Assembly (NCBI GenBank): GCA_910585055.1
Contig: CAJUBY010000047.1
Coordinates: forward strand, 1-13,701
From: an uncultured Christensenella sp.
GTDB lineage: Bacteria; Bacillota; Clostridia; Christensenellales; Pumilibacteraceae
DNA: 13,701 bases
Direction of reading: 5' to 3'
The notes under the pieces are model-generated. The model had not been told where the DNA came from and ran no database searches. It was given only the letters and a program-made list of their open reading frames with translations. This document shows positions 6,674 to 13,190 of the stretch, in pieces. The position numbers and the translations under genes were made by a program. Positions within the stretch are counted from its first letter, which is position 1, and the number at the start of each line of letters is the position of its first letter.

Positions 6674-8185
6674 TTATTTATTACCGAAAGTATATATAGC
6701 GTTGTATATATTGGTGTTGACCGATCTCAACAGCGCGTCGAGCGCGCCGTAATCGCACTTACCGTTTGCCGCGTAAAACTTTTTACCGCTTTCTCTGTAC
6801 GGGTCGGTAGCTATCTCGACAAACGCCGTACGCAGCGGCGTCCATATCTGATCTGCGCCCTGTATGGTCGGCATTATTTTGATCAGACCCTTTTCAGCCA
6901 TTTCGAACAGCATGTGCGCGACGTCGGACTGTACCGTACATGCTTGGTTGCTGTCCTCGCGCACGGGCGAAACGCCCAAATACTCGTTGCGCTTGACGAC
7001 CATTTCGTGGCTGGTCGCATAATTGAGAAACGCGAGCGAAGCTTTGGGATACTCGGTATACGAGCTTATGGCATAACCATTAATACCGCCCATAACAACG
7101 GAATCGATCAGCTCGCCCTCCGTTTCCTTAAGATCGCCGGACTTGGGCAATGCAGGGATAGGTGCGGCGACTATGTTCTCCGCAGCGGCGGCTTTTGCCT
7201 GCGCATCCGTCATGCCGCGTTTCTTATACACTTTGGCAAGTTCGTCTATCATCGTGCCGTACATGTCCTGCGTATTGTTTACGGCAAAGTACGCGCCCGA
7301 TGCCAGTTCACTTTCGCGCGCTACGGTAATACTGTCGTCGATACAGCCGCTGTTCATGCTTTCGGCAAGCTGTAAGATTATGCCCGCGCCCAGCTTGGCA
7401 TCGCCTGCGGCGAACCCTATATCGCGCGTGTCGGTATCGTTGCTGCCGAACACGTACGCACCGTAAGAAAACAGATAACCGCACGAAAAGTACGGGTCGA
7501 ACAGAGATTGCATAAATCCGTAATTGCTGCTGTTTTCGGTATGGCGCTGCGCTCCGAACCTGTACATGGCGCGCATATCTTCTTCCATATCGGGTACGCC
7601 GTTGCCGTTTGCATCCCACTTATCCTGCCAGTCTTCCGGCAGCAGATCTTTTCTGTAATACATCATGGGCGCTTGGATATTCACGCCAACGCCCATAAAA
7701 TATTCGGCGTTACGGTAAGAGTATGTATAAGTTGTTTTGGCAAGTTCCGGAAGCTGTGCATACGCATCAAGCTTATCGACAGGCAACGGAGTAATATGTT
7801 TCCCCGTGCAATACTTCATAAGCATGTCGTTAGCCTGATAAAGCACGTCGGGACCGTAGCCGTACTGACCGTTTTCGGCAAGATCGGAGTACTGATCCTG
7901 ATTTGCGTCTACGGCGATTATATTGTATTCTTTATACTTTTCGTTGAACCCGTCGAGCAGCAGCTTTAAATATCCGGACGCCTTTGCGGTATCGTTTTCC
8001 AGTACATGCAGCTTTATGGGCTTTTCCGCGGTGCCGCGCTCGATGTCGCCTTCGAATTTTTCGTAAAGCGCCGCGAGCGACTGCTCCGCATATTTTTCGC
8101 GCATACCGCCGCCGTTACATGCGGCAAGCGATGCGGCGGTCAAGCCGCAAAGCGCTACGCTTAAAAATCTTTTCGCTTTATTCAT
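6674..8185 (-). CDS. Maltodextrin-type extracellular solute-binding lipoprotein
   Basis: 503 residues from the chosen start. The signal peptide (MNKAKRFLSV, hydrophobic core, then LAAC at 20-23) is of the lipoprotein type, so Cys23 would be lipidated and the protein anchored outside the membrane to deliver sugars to the two permeases. The body resembles family 1 (MalE-like) binding proteins of CUT1 importers: FNEKYKEYNI and PDVLYQANDML near the N-terminus, YYRKDLLPEDW in the middle, YPKASLAFLNY and the GVSPVRED hinge region later. Residues 191-202 (DANGNGVPDMEE) match a full EF-hand-like calcium loop. The start at 8185 is preferred because AAAGGAG (8197-8191) sits 5 nt before it; the frame runs 15 codons further upstream into the GH13 gene, but without a site. 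It follows GH13 by 25 nt. Maltodextrin as ligand is inferred from context. Confidence 0.92.
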   Translation of the reverse strand: MNKAKRFLSVALCGLTAASLAACNGGGMREKYAEQSLAALYEKFEGDIERGTAEKPIKLHVLENDTAKASGYLKLLLDGFNEKYKEYNIIAVDANQDQYSDLAENGQYGYGPDVLYQANDMLMKYCTGKHITPLPVDKLDAYAQLPELAKTTYTYSYRNAEYFMGVGVNIQAPMMYYRKDLLPEDWQDKWDANGNGVPDMEEDMRAMYRFGAQRHTENSSNYGFMQSLFDPYFSCGYLFSYGAYVFGSNDTDTRDIGFAAGDAKLGAGIILQLAESMNSGCIDDSITVARESELASGAYFAVNNTQDMYGTMIDELAKVYKKRGMTDAQAKAAAAENIVAAPIPALPKSGDLKETEGELIDSVVMGGINGYAISSYTEYPKASLAFLNYATSHEMVVKRNEYLGVSPVREDSNQACTVQSDVAHMLFEMAEKGLIKIMPTIQGADQIWTPLRTAFVEIATDPYRESGKKFYAANGKCDYGALDALLRSVNTNIYNAIYTFGNK

Positions 8186-8190
8186 ATCCG

Positions 8191-8197
8191 CTCCTTT
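8191..8197 (-). promoter_or_regulatory. Ribosome binding site deciding the binding-protein start
   Basis: Minus-strand AAAGGAG, 5 nt before the ATG at 8185. It rules out the longer in-frame start at 8230, which would overlap the GH13 gene and put 15 extra residues before the signal peptide. Confidence 0.85.
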
Positions 8198-8210
8198 CTT
8201 GATTGCGTTT

Positions 8211-9860
8211 TTATTCGGCGATAACGGCATAGCTTTTTGCCGCTACGTTCTTCCCACGCGACGAAAGCGCGTTTTCCGTATTATTCACAAGCAGCGTAAC
8301 GGTCTGTCCCACAGCTCTGCGTTCCGCAACGAACAAACCGTTTTCACACGAAAACGATACGCTTCCCTCCTGCAGCGCACGCAGTTTTTTATACTTTAAA
8401 ACTTCCTTTACCTTTTTAGCAAATTCTCCGTCGCCGGGTATAAAACATCTGCGGTTATCGGGATCGTATCCGCCCTCAAGCGGTATTTCCGTGCCGTAAT
8501 ACACCATAGACGCTCCCGGCATAAACACCTCTATAGCCAAGGCGCAAAGCAGTTTCTCTTTGTCCGCGCCGCACATAGTATAAAATCTGTGCGTGTCGTG
8601 GCAGTCCAAAAGATTGAGCATCATAAGGTTGACCTGTTCCGAATTTCGCATAGTCAGTTCGTTTAGCCTGAAACACAGTTCCTCTGTAGTGAGTTTACCG
8701 TACGCAAAATAGTCGAGCATCGCCTTTGTAAACGCATAGTTCATTATGGAATCGAACTGATCGCCGCGCAGATAGCTTCTGCTGTCGTGCCAGTTTTCGC
8801 CTATAAGTACAATATCGCTGCCGAGCGCTTTTATCCGCTTTCTGAATACGCGCCAAAAATCGTGGCTTACCTCGTCGGAAACGTCGAGCCGCCATCCGTC
8901 GATACCGTAATTTTTTATCCAATATTCGCCCACGTCGCACAGATACTTTTGCACCTGCGCGTTGGAAGTGTTCCACTTCGGCATGTAATCGCATTCCGCA
9001 AACACCTCGTAATTGAGCGGACGTTTGGTGGGTTTGTCGCCGTTGATTATAAACCAATCGCGGTACGGCGAAGCAGCGCCTTTTTCGCACACGTCGCGGA
9101 ATTCCCTCAAATGCTCGCTGCAATGATTGAAAACAGCGTCGAGTATAACGCGCATTCCGCGCTTTTTACACTCGGACATAAGGTTCTCGAACGCCTCGTT
9201 TCCGCCGAAATCGGGATCGACGTTATAATAATCGCTGATGTCGTATTTGTGGTTGGACAGCGAAGTAAATATAGGCGTCAGATACAGAGTGTCGACACCG
9301 AGGTCGGCAATACGATCGAGTTCTTCCGCTATACCCCACAGATCGCCGCCGGCAAAACTTTTCGGAGTAGGCTTACCGCCCCACTCCATGTTTATGCCGT
9401 GTCTGTGTTCCGTTTTGCCGCTGCGCTTGAATCTGTCCACGAATATCTGATATACTACGGCTCGGCTGAGCCAATCGACACAAGGCATAACGTCGTTTTT
9501 ATTAATGTATGCAAGCTGAAAAAAATTGTAAAACGCTACCGAAAAATCGTAGCTTTCCGTCGCCCCGTCCTCCGAATAGTAATACTTGTTTCCGTCTGCG
9601 TCCGTAAGCAGAAAGATATACGCCAACCGCGTATCGCTCAATTTCAGTTTGACGGTAAAATAATCGAACAACCCGTCGCTCGCGGCAAGCCGCATGGACA
9701 CGACGGATCTGTACTTGTAAAAAGCGTGTTTACTGCCGTAAATGACCGATACGTCGGCAAGATCGCCGCGCGCCGCGCGCAGCCGCAATTCTACGGTCCG
9801 GCTGTCGACGGCATAGCCGTACAGCGAATCCGATTTATGGTATAATGCGTATTTATTCAT
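8211..9860 (-). CDS. Cytoplasmic GH13 neopullulanase / cyclomaltodextrinase / maltogenic amylase
   Basis: 549 residues with no signal peptide. It would hydrolyse imported maltodextrins, cyclodextrins or pullulan fragments in the cytoplasm. The N-terminal 120 residues (HKSDSLYGYAVDSRTVELRL onward) look like the CBM34-type domain of the GH13_20 group. The catalytic barrel follows: VVYQIFVDRF (136-145), DAVFNHC (241-247), GWRLDVSDE with nucleophile D326, LIGENWHD with acid/base E355, and LLDCHDTHRF with D422. The short beta domain at the end (VTLLVNN) is usual. All three catalytic acids are intact. The ATG at 9860 fits the family's normal beginning, and AAGG lies 8 nt upstream. It is the first gene of the operon, and only 45 nt separate it from the divergent LacI-type regulator. 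Exact specificity within GH13_20 cannot be read from sequence alone. Confidence 0.93.
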   Translation of the reverse strand: MNKYALYHKSDSLYGYAVDSRTVELRLRAARGDLADVSVIYGSKHAFYKYRSVVSMRLAASDGLFDYFTVKLKLSDTRLAYIFLLTDADGNKYYYSEDGATESYDFSVAFYNFFQLAYINKNDVMPCVDWLSRAVVYQIFVDRFKRSGKTEHRHGINMEWGGKPTPKSFAGGDLWGIAEELDRIADLGVDTLYLTPIFTSLSNHKYDISDYYNVDPDFGGNEAFENLMSECKKRGMRVILDAVFNHCSEHLREFRDVCEKGAASPYRDWFIINGDKPTKRPLNYEVFAECDYMPKWNTSNAQVQKYLCDVGEYWIKNYGIDGWRLDVSDEVSHDFWRVFRKRIKALGSDIVLIGENWHDSRSYLRGDQFDSIMNYAFTKAMLDYFAYGKLTTEELCFRLNELTMRNSEQVNLMMLNLLDCHDTHRFYTMCGADKEKLLCALAIEVFMPGASMVYYGTEIPLEGGYDPDNRRCFIPGDGEFAKKVKEVLKYKKLRALQEGSVSFSCENGLFVAERRAVGQTVTLLVNNTENALSSRGKNVAAKSYAVIAE

Positions 9861-9870
9861 AATTCGAGCC

Positions 9871-9899
9871 TTGACAATGATGTTTGGTTTTGATATAAT
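9871..9899 (+). promoter_or_regulatory. Exact consensus promoter of the LacI-type gene, giving a leaderless mRNA
   Basis: TTGACA (9871-9876), 17-nt spacer, TATAAT (9894-9899) with extended -10 TGA. The ATG (9906) begins 6 nt after the -10 box, exactly where transcription should start, so the mRNA would begin at or next to its AUG. No Shine-Dalgarno site could fit. Confidence 0.85.
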
Positions 9900-9922
9900 A
9901 TTATCATGAAAACCGACGACAA
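9895..9922 (-). promoter_or_regulatory. Candidate promoter of the maltodextrin operon, back to back with the LacI promoter
   Basis: On the minus strand TTGTCG (9922-9917), 16-nt spacer, TATTAT (9900-9895), predicted start near 9888 and a leader of about 28 nt. Its -10 overlaps the LacI -10 within the palindrome ATAATATTAT, so the two polymerases would exclude each other. The -35 is a weak match. Confidence 0.4.
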
Positions 9923-10730
9923 AAAAATCAAAAAGCGCGTCACGATAAAAGATGTTGCAACCGCCGCGGATGTATCCATAGCAACGGTCTCGTACGTTCT
10001 CAACAACACGCCCGGGCAGTCCATAGGCGACGATACGCGCAAAAAAGTTTTACAGTTTGCGAATATTCTCGGTTACGAATGCAACGTTATGGCGCGGTAT
10101 CTTGCGACGGGAAAAACAAATTCCGTTTCCGCAGTGATCAAGGACATACCGTCGGTAGGCGCGCAGTATTATCTTAAATTGATGACGGAGCTATCCGTGC
10201 TGCTCAACAGACAGAATTACGATCTTAAGATCACGGACTACGCCGAGGCGTGCGAAAGAAATTCTTTTTGCGACGGGTTTATTACCATAGCCCTTTCGGA
10301 AAGCGATTTCCGCGCATTTGCCGACACAAAATATGTGCCCGTTATCGCGGTGGACAGCGTTTTCGACGATTTTCTGTTCTACCGTATCAACGACGACTAT
10401 GCAAACATGTACGTTCGGTCAAAGCGCGAGCTGGGTTCCGACAAGATCCGTCTGCTTACGCATGCCCTGCCCGAAGAATGTCTGCAAAAAGCTCGTGAGA
10501 TATTCGACGGAGTCGACGTTATCGACGATATAGGTAAGCTTTCCGATCTCGGCAAAAACGCAGCCTACGCCACAGTATCCAAACTGCTTTACGACTGCAC
10601 TAAACGGTTTTACAGCGTTGCTCATGTGAGCGCCTCGTCGGCTTTCAAAGCCTCGTCGGCAGCCGACGCCATAGTCAAAGCTATCGGGCGTGTCTGTGCG
10701 TCGCCGGAAGAACACGATATAAGAGTATAA
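9906..10730 (+). CDS. Short LacI-family transcriptional regulator, probably of maltodextrin use
   Basis: 274 residues. The N-terminus has the standard LacI helix-turn-helix and hinge: TIKDVATAADVSIATVSYVL (about 12-31), then the region ending ARYLATGKTNSVSAVI. The rest resembles the periplasmic-binding-like effector domain but is short: most relatives have 330-345 residues. The last residues, ASPEEHDIRV, correspond to the place where relatives read VP.DI.V before a GFDD-like turn, so about 60 residues that close the two lobes and the dimer interface appear absent. A strong terminator follows 24 nt after the stop, so this is probably the real end and not a gene cut short by the reading. It is divergent from the GH13-transport operon with 45 nt between, the usual position of a local regulator. 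It would bind CG-centred palindromes such as the one at 12741-12752. Ligand unknown. Confidence 0.87.
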   Translation: MKTDDKKIKKRVTIKDVATAADVSIATVSYVLNNTPGQSIGDDTRKKVLQFANILGYECNVMARYLATGKTNSVSAVIKDIPSVGAQYYLKLMTELSVLLNRQNYDLKITDYAEACERNSFCDGFITIALSESDFRAFADTKYVPVIAVDSVFDDFLFYRINDDYANMYVRSKRELGSDKIRLLTHALPEECLQKAREIFDGVDVIDDIGKLSDLGKNAAYATVSKLLYDCTKRFYSVAHVSASSAFKASSAADAIVKAIGRVCASPEEHDIRV

Positions 10731-10754
10731 TGTGCGAAACGTTATAGACCGATA

Positions 10755-10788
10755 CTCGGCGCGCCGCTTACGGCACGCCGAGTTTTTT
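10755..10788 (+). terminator. Rho-independent terminator of the LacI-type gene
   Basis: CTCGGCG-C-GCCG / CGGC-A-CGCCGAG with a CTTA loop: 7 plus 4 base pairs around one mismatch, followed by TTTTTT. An outer GACCGA (10747-10752) / TCGGTC (10788-10793) pairing could extend it. It may also stop the convergent lipoprotein transcript, although the minus side lacks a clean T run. Confidence 0.9.
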
Positions 10789-10806
10789 CGGTCGATAAAT
10801 TTTTTA

Positions 10807-12669
10807 TTATTCGGTAGCCGTCATCGTATAGAAATCGATCTTGCCGGTCTCTATCGTGTAAACTACATTATACGTGCCGGGAGTGTTGCACTCGAAGTTG
10901 TTTGCTCCTGAAAACACTGCGTTGGCATCGCCATCTGTGCCGAGTGCGGAAAGACCCAGAAAATCACCGTTACCGGTGGTCTCACCCTTGGAATACTTCG
11001 CAAATCCGAAAGTTACTTTTTTGCCTTCCGTGACGATCAGCGTGTATTCGTACTTAGTCTCGTCCTGAGAGATAGTCATTCTGTACTCTTCGGAAAAACC
11101 GTGCTGCCAATTGGTCTGCGTTCCTATATTATCGCCTTTGATGTAAATATCGTAGATGTCGGGCGAATTGGGCGTGACCGTGATGATTTTGGAATAGCTG
11201 TCGAAAGTGATTACGTATTCGCCGGGAGTCACGACCTTTATATTGGCATTGCTTGTGCTCGCTCTTTCGAAAGCAGCCGAGGCTACCATGTGATCGTATT
11301 GATAAAGCGTATCCGCAGTATTGTTGGTCGTAGGCGTTTCCCCTGCCTTGCATGCGCGGATCTGGAACTCCTTGCCCTCTCTCAATTCCATGATTTTGGA
11401 ATATACGCCGGATCCGGGCGCCGTTTCCGTGAGTTTGAAATCTTCGGGAGCGTTCACAAAAGCATTCCATTTATCCGCCACCGCATCTCCGTCGATATAG
11501 TAATCCAAAGCGGCGGGCGTTTTGGTTGCATCGAAAGCTACGGTAAGCTTGCCGGTGCCGTCATCGTAAGTAAACGTGTAAGTTCCCGACGCCTTGGCTG
11601 TCATATTTCCGCCGTCGGTCGAATAACCGTCCAAATACTGTTGCGCCGTCGCGTCGAGCAAGTTGGATTTGATCGTTTTGGATCCGATGCTTACGGTCGT
11701 TTCGCCGTTTTCTATCTTGGAAACATGCGACTGGAACATAAAGCTGTCGTTTGCTTTGAGATATACAGACATGGTATACGTCTTGCCGTTGCGTTTCATC
11801 TGCATGTCGGCATTAAGCATATCTTTCCAATTCGTTATATTTTTTCCCTTTATATAAAAATCGGTTATCGTTACTGCGTTTTCTTTAACATCGCCGTTGC
11901 GCACCCAATCGATCTTATCGTAGGTGCCCATATTGTAATTTTCTTTTTTCTCTTCCGAATATCCGTTGCCGGCGGTATTGTAGTAGTCGTCTCCGGGATA
12001 TGTCCTGAGCGTAAACGTATAATTTCCGGAATACAGACATTTTATGTTTGTGGTCTTGGCATTTTCCGAATAAACGCTGCCGTTGCCCGTAAACATTTCG
12101 GTGCCGTTATCCGCAAGCTTCGCCATATATCCGAATCCGCGCTGATTGCGCCAACCCGTATCTATAGCAAACTGGAACTCGTCGCCTTCCTTGACATCGC
12201 AGGTTATTTTATATTCGTTTTTGTCCGCGGTCTTGGTCATGGCATGATCGTCTGTTATCACCTTTCCCCAGTTGGATTCGAACAAAAGTTTACTGGTTCC
12301 CGACCCCACTATGTAGTAGCTGCGCGTATCCGCTTGATACTTGCTGAACCCTGCGTATACGGAAGTATTTTTTGTAAGTTCTTCGGAAAAATCGAAAACA
12401 TGGCTCTTACTGGGCGTTGCAAACCAATTGACAAAATCGTACCCGTTTTCTTTTTCGGGTTCGAACTTGCTAGCTACCCCCCCCCGTGCGATTTTTTCGG
12501 TTTTTATGACCTTCATCTGTCCGACGTTTGTTGTTCCGGTAGCATCATAATAAGTGATGGTAATTTTTCCGTCGTCACCGCCTTTTTCGTCGTTGCCGCA
12601 TGCCGTCAACGCCCCTACGCCGACAGCCAAGCACAAAGCCGAAATCAGTAGTTTTTGCACTTTTTTCAT
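10807..12669 (-). CDS. Surface lipoprotein with InlB/Listeria-Bacteroides-type repeat and four SusE/SusF-like repeats
   Basis: About 620 residues (numbers count the upstream Met at 12672). Signal peptide with lipobox LTAC (Cys25). Residues 36-109 resemble the Listeria/Bacteroides (InlB B-type) repeat: the GG turn, NGYDFVNW and FDFSEELTKNTSVYAGF. Then come four beta-rich modules of about 110 residues, near 118-225, 270-380, 388-500 and 507-617. Each opens with a YYI.G-like strand (SYYIVG, DFYIKG, DYYIDG, DIYIKG), most have a conserved tryptophan soon after, and each ends with G.Y.. FT-type strands. This plan is like the starch-binding modules of Bacteroides SusE/SusF. With the neighbouring maltodextrin genes, binding of starch or maltooligosaccharide at the cell surface is inferred; no enzyme motif is seen. 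A run of nine G lies in codons 63-66. The second of two adjacent ATGs is preferred because GGAGG is 6 nt from it and only 3 nt from the first. Confidence 0.85.
   Translation of the reverse strand: MKKVQKLLISALCLAVGVGALTACGNDEKGGDDGKITITYYDATGTTNVGQMKVIKTEKIARGGVASKFEPEKENGYDFVNWFATPSKSHVFDFSEELTKNTSVYAGFSKYQADTRSYYIVGSGTSKLLFESNWGKVITDDHAMTKTADKNEYKITCDVKEGDEFQFAIDTGWRNQRGFGYMAKLADNGTEMFTGNGSVYSENAKTTNIKCLYSGNYTFTLRTYPGDDYYNTAGNGYSEEKKENYNMGTYDKIDWVRNGDVKENAVTITDFYIKGKNITNWKDMLNADMQMKRNGKTYTMSVYLKANDSFMFQSHVSKIENGETTVSIGSKTIKSNLLDATAQQYLDGYSTDGGNMTAKASGTYTFTYDDGTGKLTVAFDATKTPAALDYYIDGDAVADKWNAFVNAPEDFKLTETAPGSGVYSKIMELREGKEFQIRACKAGETPTTNNTADTLYQYDHMVASAAFERASTSNANIKVVTPGEYVITFDSYSKIITVTPNSPDIYDIYIKGDNIGTQTNWQHGFSEEYRMTISQDETKYEYTLIVTEGKKVTFGFAKYSKGETTGNGDFLGLSALGTDGDANAVFSGANNFECNTPGTYNVVYTIETGKIDFYTMTATE
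12477..12485 (-). repeat. Nine-base poly-G tract in the lipoprotein coding strand (candidate phase-variation tract)
   Basis: Nine C on the plus strand read as nine G in the coding strand, covering Arg63-Gly64-Gly65-Val66 (CGG GGG GGG GTA). The next bases, TAGCTAGC, put TAG in both other frames: with 8 G the tract ends in TAG, with 10 G it reads GGT AGC TAG. Any single-base slip would thus stop translation at once. Confidence 0.8.
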
Positions 12670-12675
12670 CATAGA

Positions 12676-12680
12676 CCTCC
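12676..12680 (-). promoter_or_regulatory. Ribosome binding site of the lipoprotein gene
   Basis: Minus-strand GGAGG, 3 nt before the ATG at 12672 and 6 nt before the adjacent in-frame ATG at 12669. Spacing favours the second ATG. Confidence 0.75.
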
Positions 12681-12740
12681 GTCCTTATATTGTTTGTTCA
12701 AGTCAAAGCCGCCCGTTCAACTCCTGATACGACGAACTAC

Positions 12741-12752
12741 TTAAACGTTTAA
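12741..12752. promoter_or_regulatory. Perfect CG-centred palindrome, probable LacI-family operator
   Basis: TTAAACGTTTAA is a perfect 12-bp palindrome centred on CG, the usual form of LacI-family operators. It covers the predicted transcription start (about 12750) of the lipoprotein gene, a position suited to repression. It fits the CcpA catabolite-repression consensus poorly, so the local LacI-type protein is the more likely ligand. I saw no second copy in the operon control region. Confidence 0.65.
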
Positions 12753-12756
12753 CTAT

Positions 12757-12784
12757 ATTATACAAACAATTATTAAAAAGTCAA
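12757..12784 (-). promoter_or_regulatory. Sigma-A-like promoter of the lipoprotein gene with A/T-tract upstream element
   Basis: On the minus strand TTGACT (12784-12779), 16-nt spacer, TATAAT (12762-12757). Upstream of the -35 (12788-12815) lie three A/T tracts spaced roughly 8-12 bp, like an UP element or a bent region. The leader is about 80 nt and ends in a strong GGAGG, unlike the leaderless transcripts nearby. Confidence 0.8.
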
Positions 12785-12838
12785 GGGTTTTTTGAAAATT
12801 TGTGAAAAATTTTTTACTGTACAGGATGCGCCAAACGC

Positions 12839-12867
12839 TTGCCGACGGCATACGGCTTTGATATAAT
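12839..12867 (+). promoter_or_regulatory. Promoter of the 52-residue ORF, leaderless layout
   Basis: TTGCCG (12839-12844), 17-nt spacer, TATAAT (12862-12867) with extended -10 TGA, then ATACTC and the ATG. The TTTGATATAATAT core and the 6-nt gap to ATG are the same as in the LacI promoter. Confidence 0.7.
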
Positions 12868-12873
12868 ATACTC

Positions 12874-13032
12874 ATGACTAATCTGGAGCTTATGCGAATA
12901 TCCGAAAACGCCGACGAAGACGCCTTCGAACAAGAAGATTTTACGCAGAACAGACGGTCGGCAAAAGAGATATACGACGACTTTTACGACGACGTAAAAC
13001 AGCCGTCGAGATATATCAAAGAAGACTGGTAA
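12874..13032 (+). CDS. Small acidic protein of unknown function (52 residues)
   Basis: The frame encodes MTNLELMRISENADEDAFEQ followed by 32 more residues, ending in YIKEDW. It is rich in D and E (17 of 52), has few hydrophobic residues, no signal peptide, no membrane segment and no cysteine, so a soluble, probably partly disordered cytoplasmic protein or peptide is expected. Support for it being real: a well-placed TATAAT with transcript start at the ATG, and codon choice like its neighbours (GAC, GCC, TAC, ATA for Ile). It is divergent from the lipoprotein gene, with 201 nt between. I do not recognise the family. It could be a small regulator or adaptor, or an over-called open frame; its leaderless start means no ribosome binding site can confirm it. 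Confidence 0.55.
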   Translation: MTNLELMRISENADEDAFEQEDFTQNRRSAKEIYDDFYDDVKQPSRYIKEDW

Positions 13033-13190
13033 ATTCTCGCCTATCCGCCTCTTTTAATATAAATTATTCTGTATATTGTAAAGTTCGCCGACGCGGATCT
13101 TATAATTCTTTTGTAAGATCGAGCGCCGCCTCGGACGGAAATACAAAAACGTAAAAGCACGTTTACATGTCGGCTAACGAAATGTACGAC
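13033..13190. other. Non-coding stretch with one AT-rich hairpin
   Basis: No convincing ORF. GATCTTA (13096-13102) and TAAGATC (13114-13120) form a perfect 7-bp stem around an 11-nt loop, with no T run after it, so it is not a standard terminator. It could be part of the 3' untranslated region of the small gene. Confidence 0.4.

Noticed and set aside
8186..8230. Longer start for the solute-binding protein at 8230
   Set aside because: It would place 15 residues before a normal lipoprotein signal peptide and overlap the GH13 gene, while AAAGGAG stands 5 nt before the ATG at 8185.
9818..9846. Plus-strand TGGTATAAT inside the start of the GH13 gene as a second promoter for the LacI-type gene
   Set aside because: The extended -10 is good, but the -35 (CGTACA) is poor and an exact consensus promoter lies 50 nt downstream; kept only as a possibility.
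10612..10632. CcpA catabolite-repression site (AAACGGTTTTACA)
   Set aside because: About three mismatches to the consensus, and it lies deep in the LacI-type coding sequence; likely chance.
11101..12651. 516-codon plus-strand open frame
   Set aside because: Antisense to the lipoprotein gene, which has a signal peptide, promoter, ribosome binding site and repeats; no start signal is seen for the antisense frame.
12673..12750. Riboswitch in the 80-nt lipoprotein leader
   Set aside because: No conserved riboswitch core and no terminator-like or sequestering hairpin is visible.
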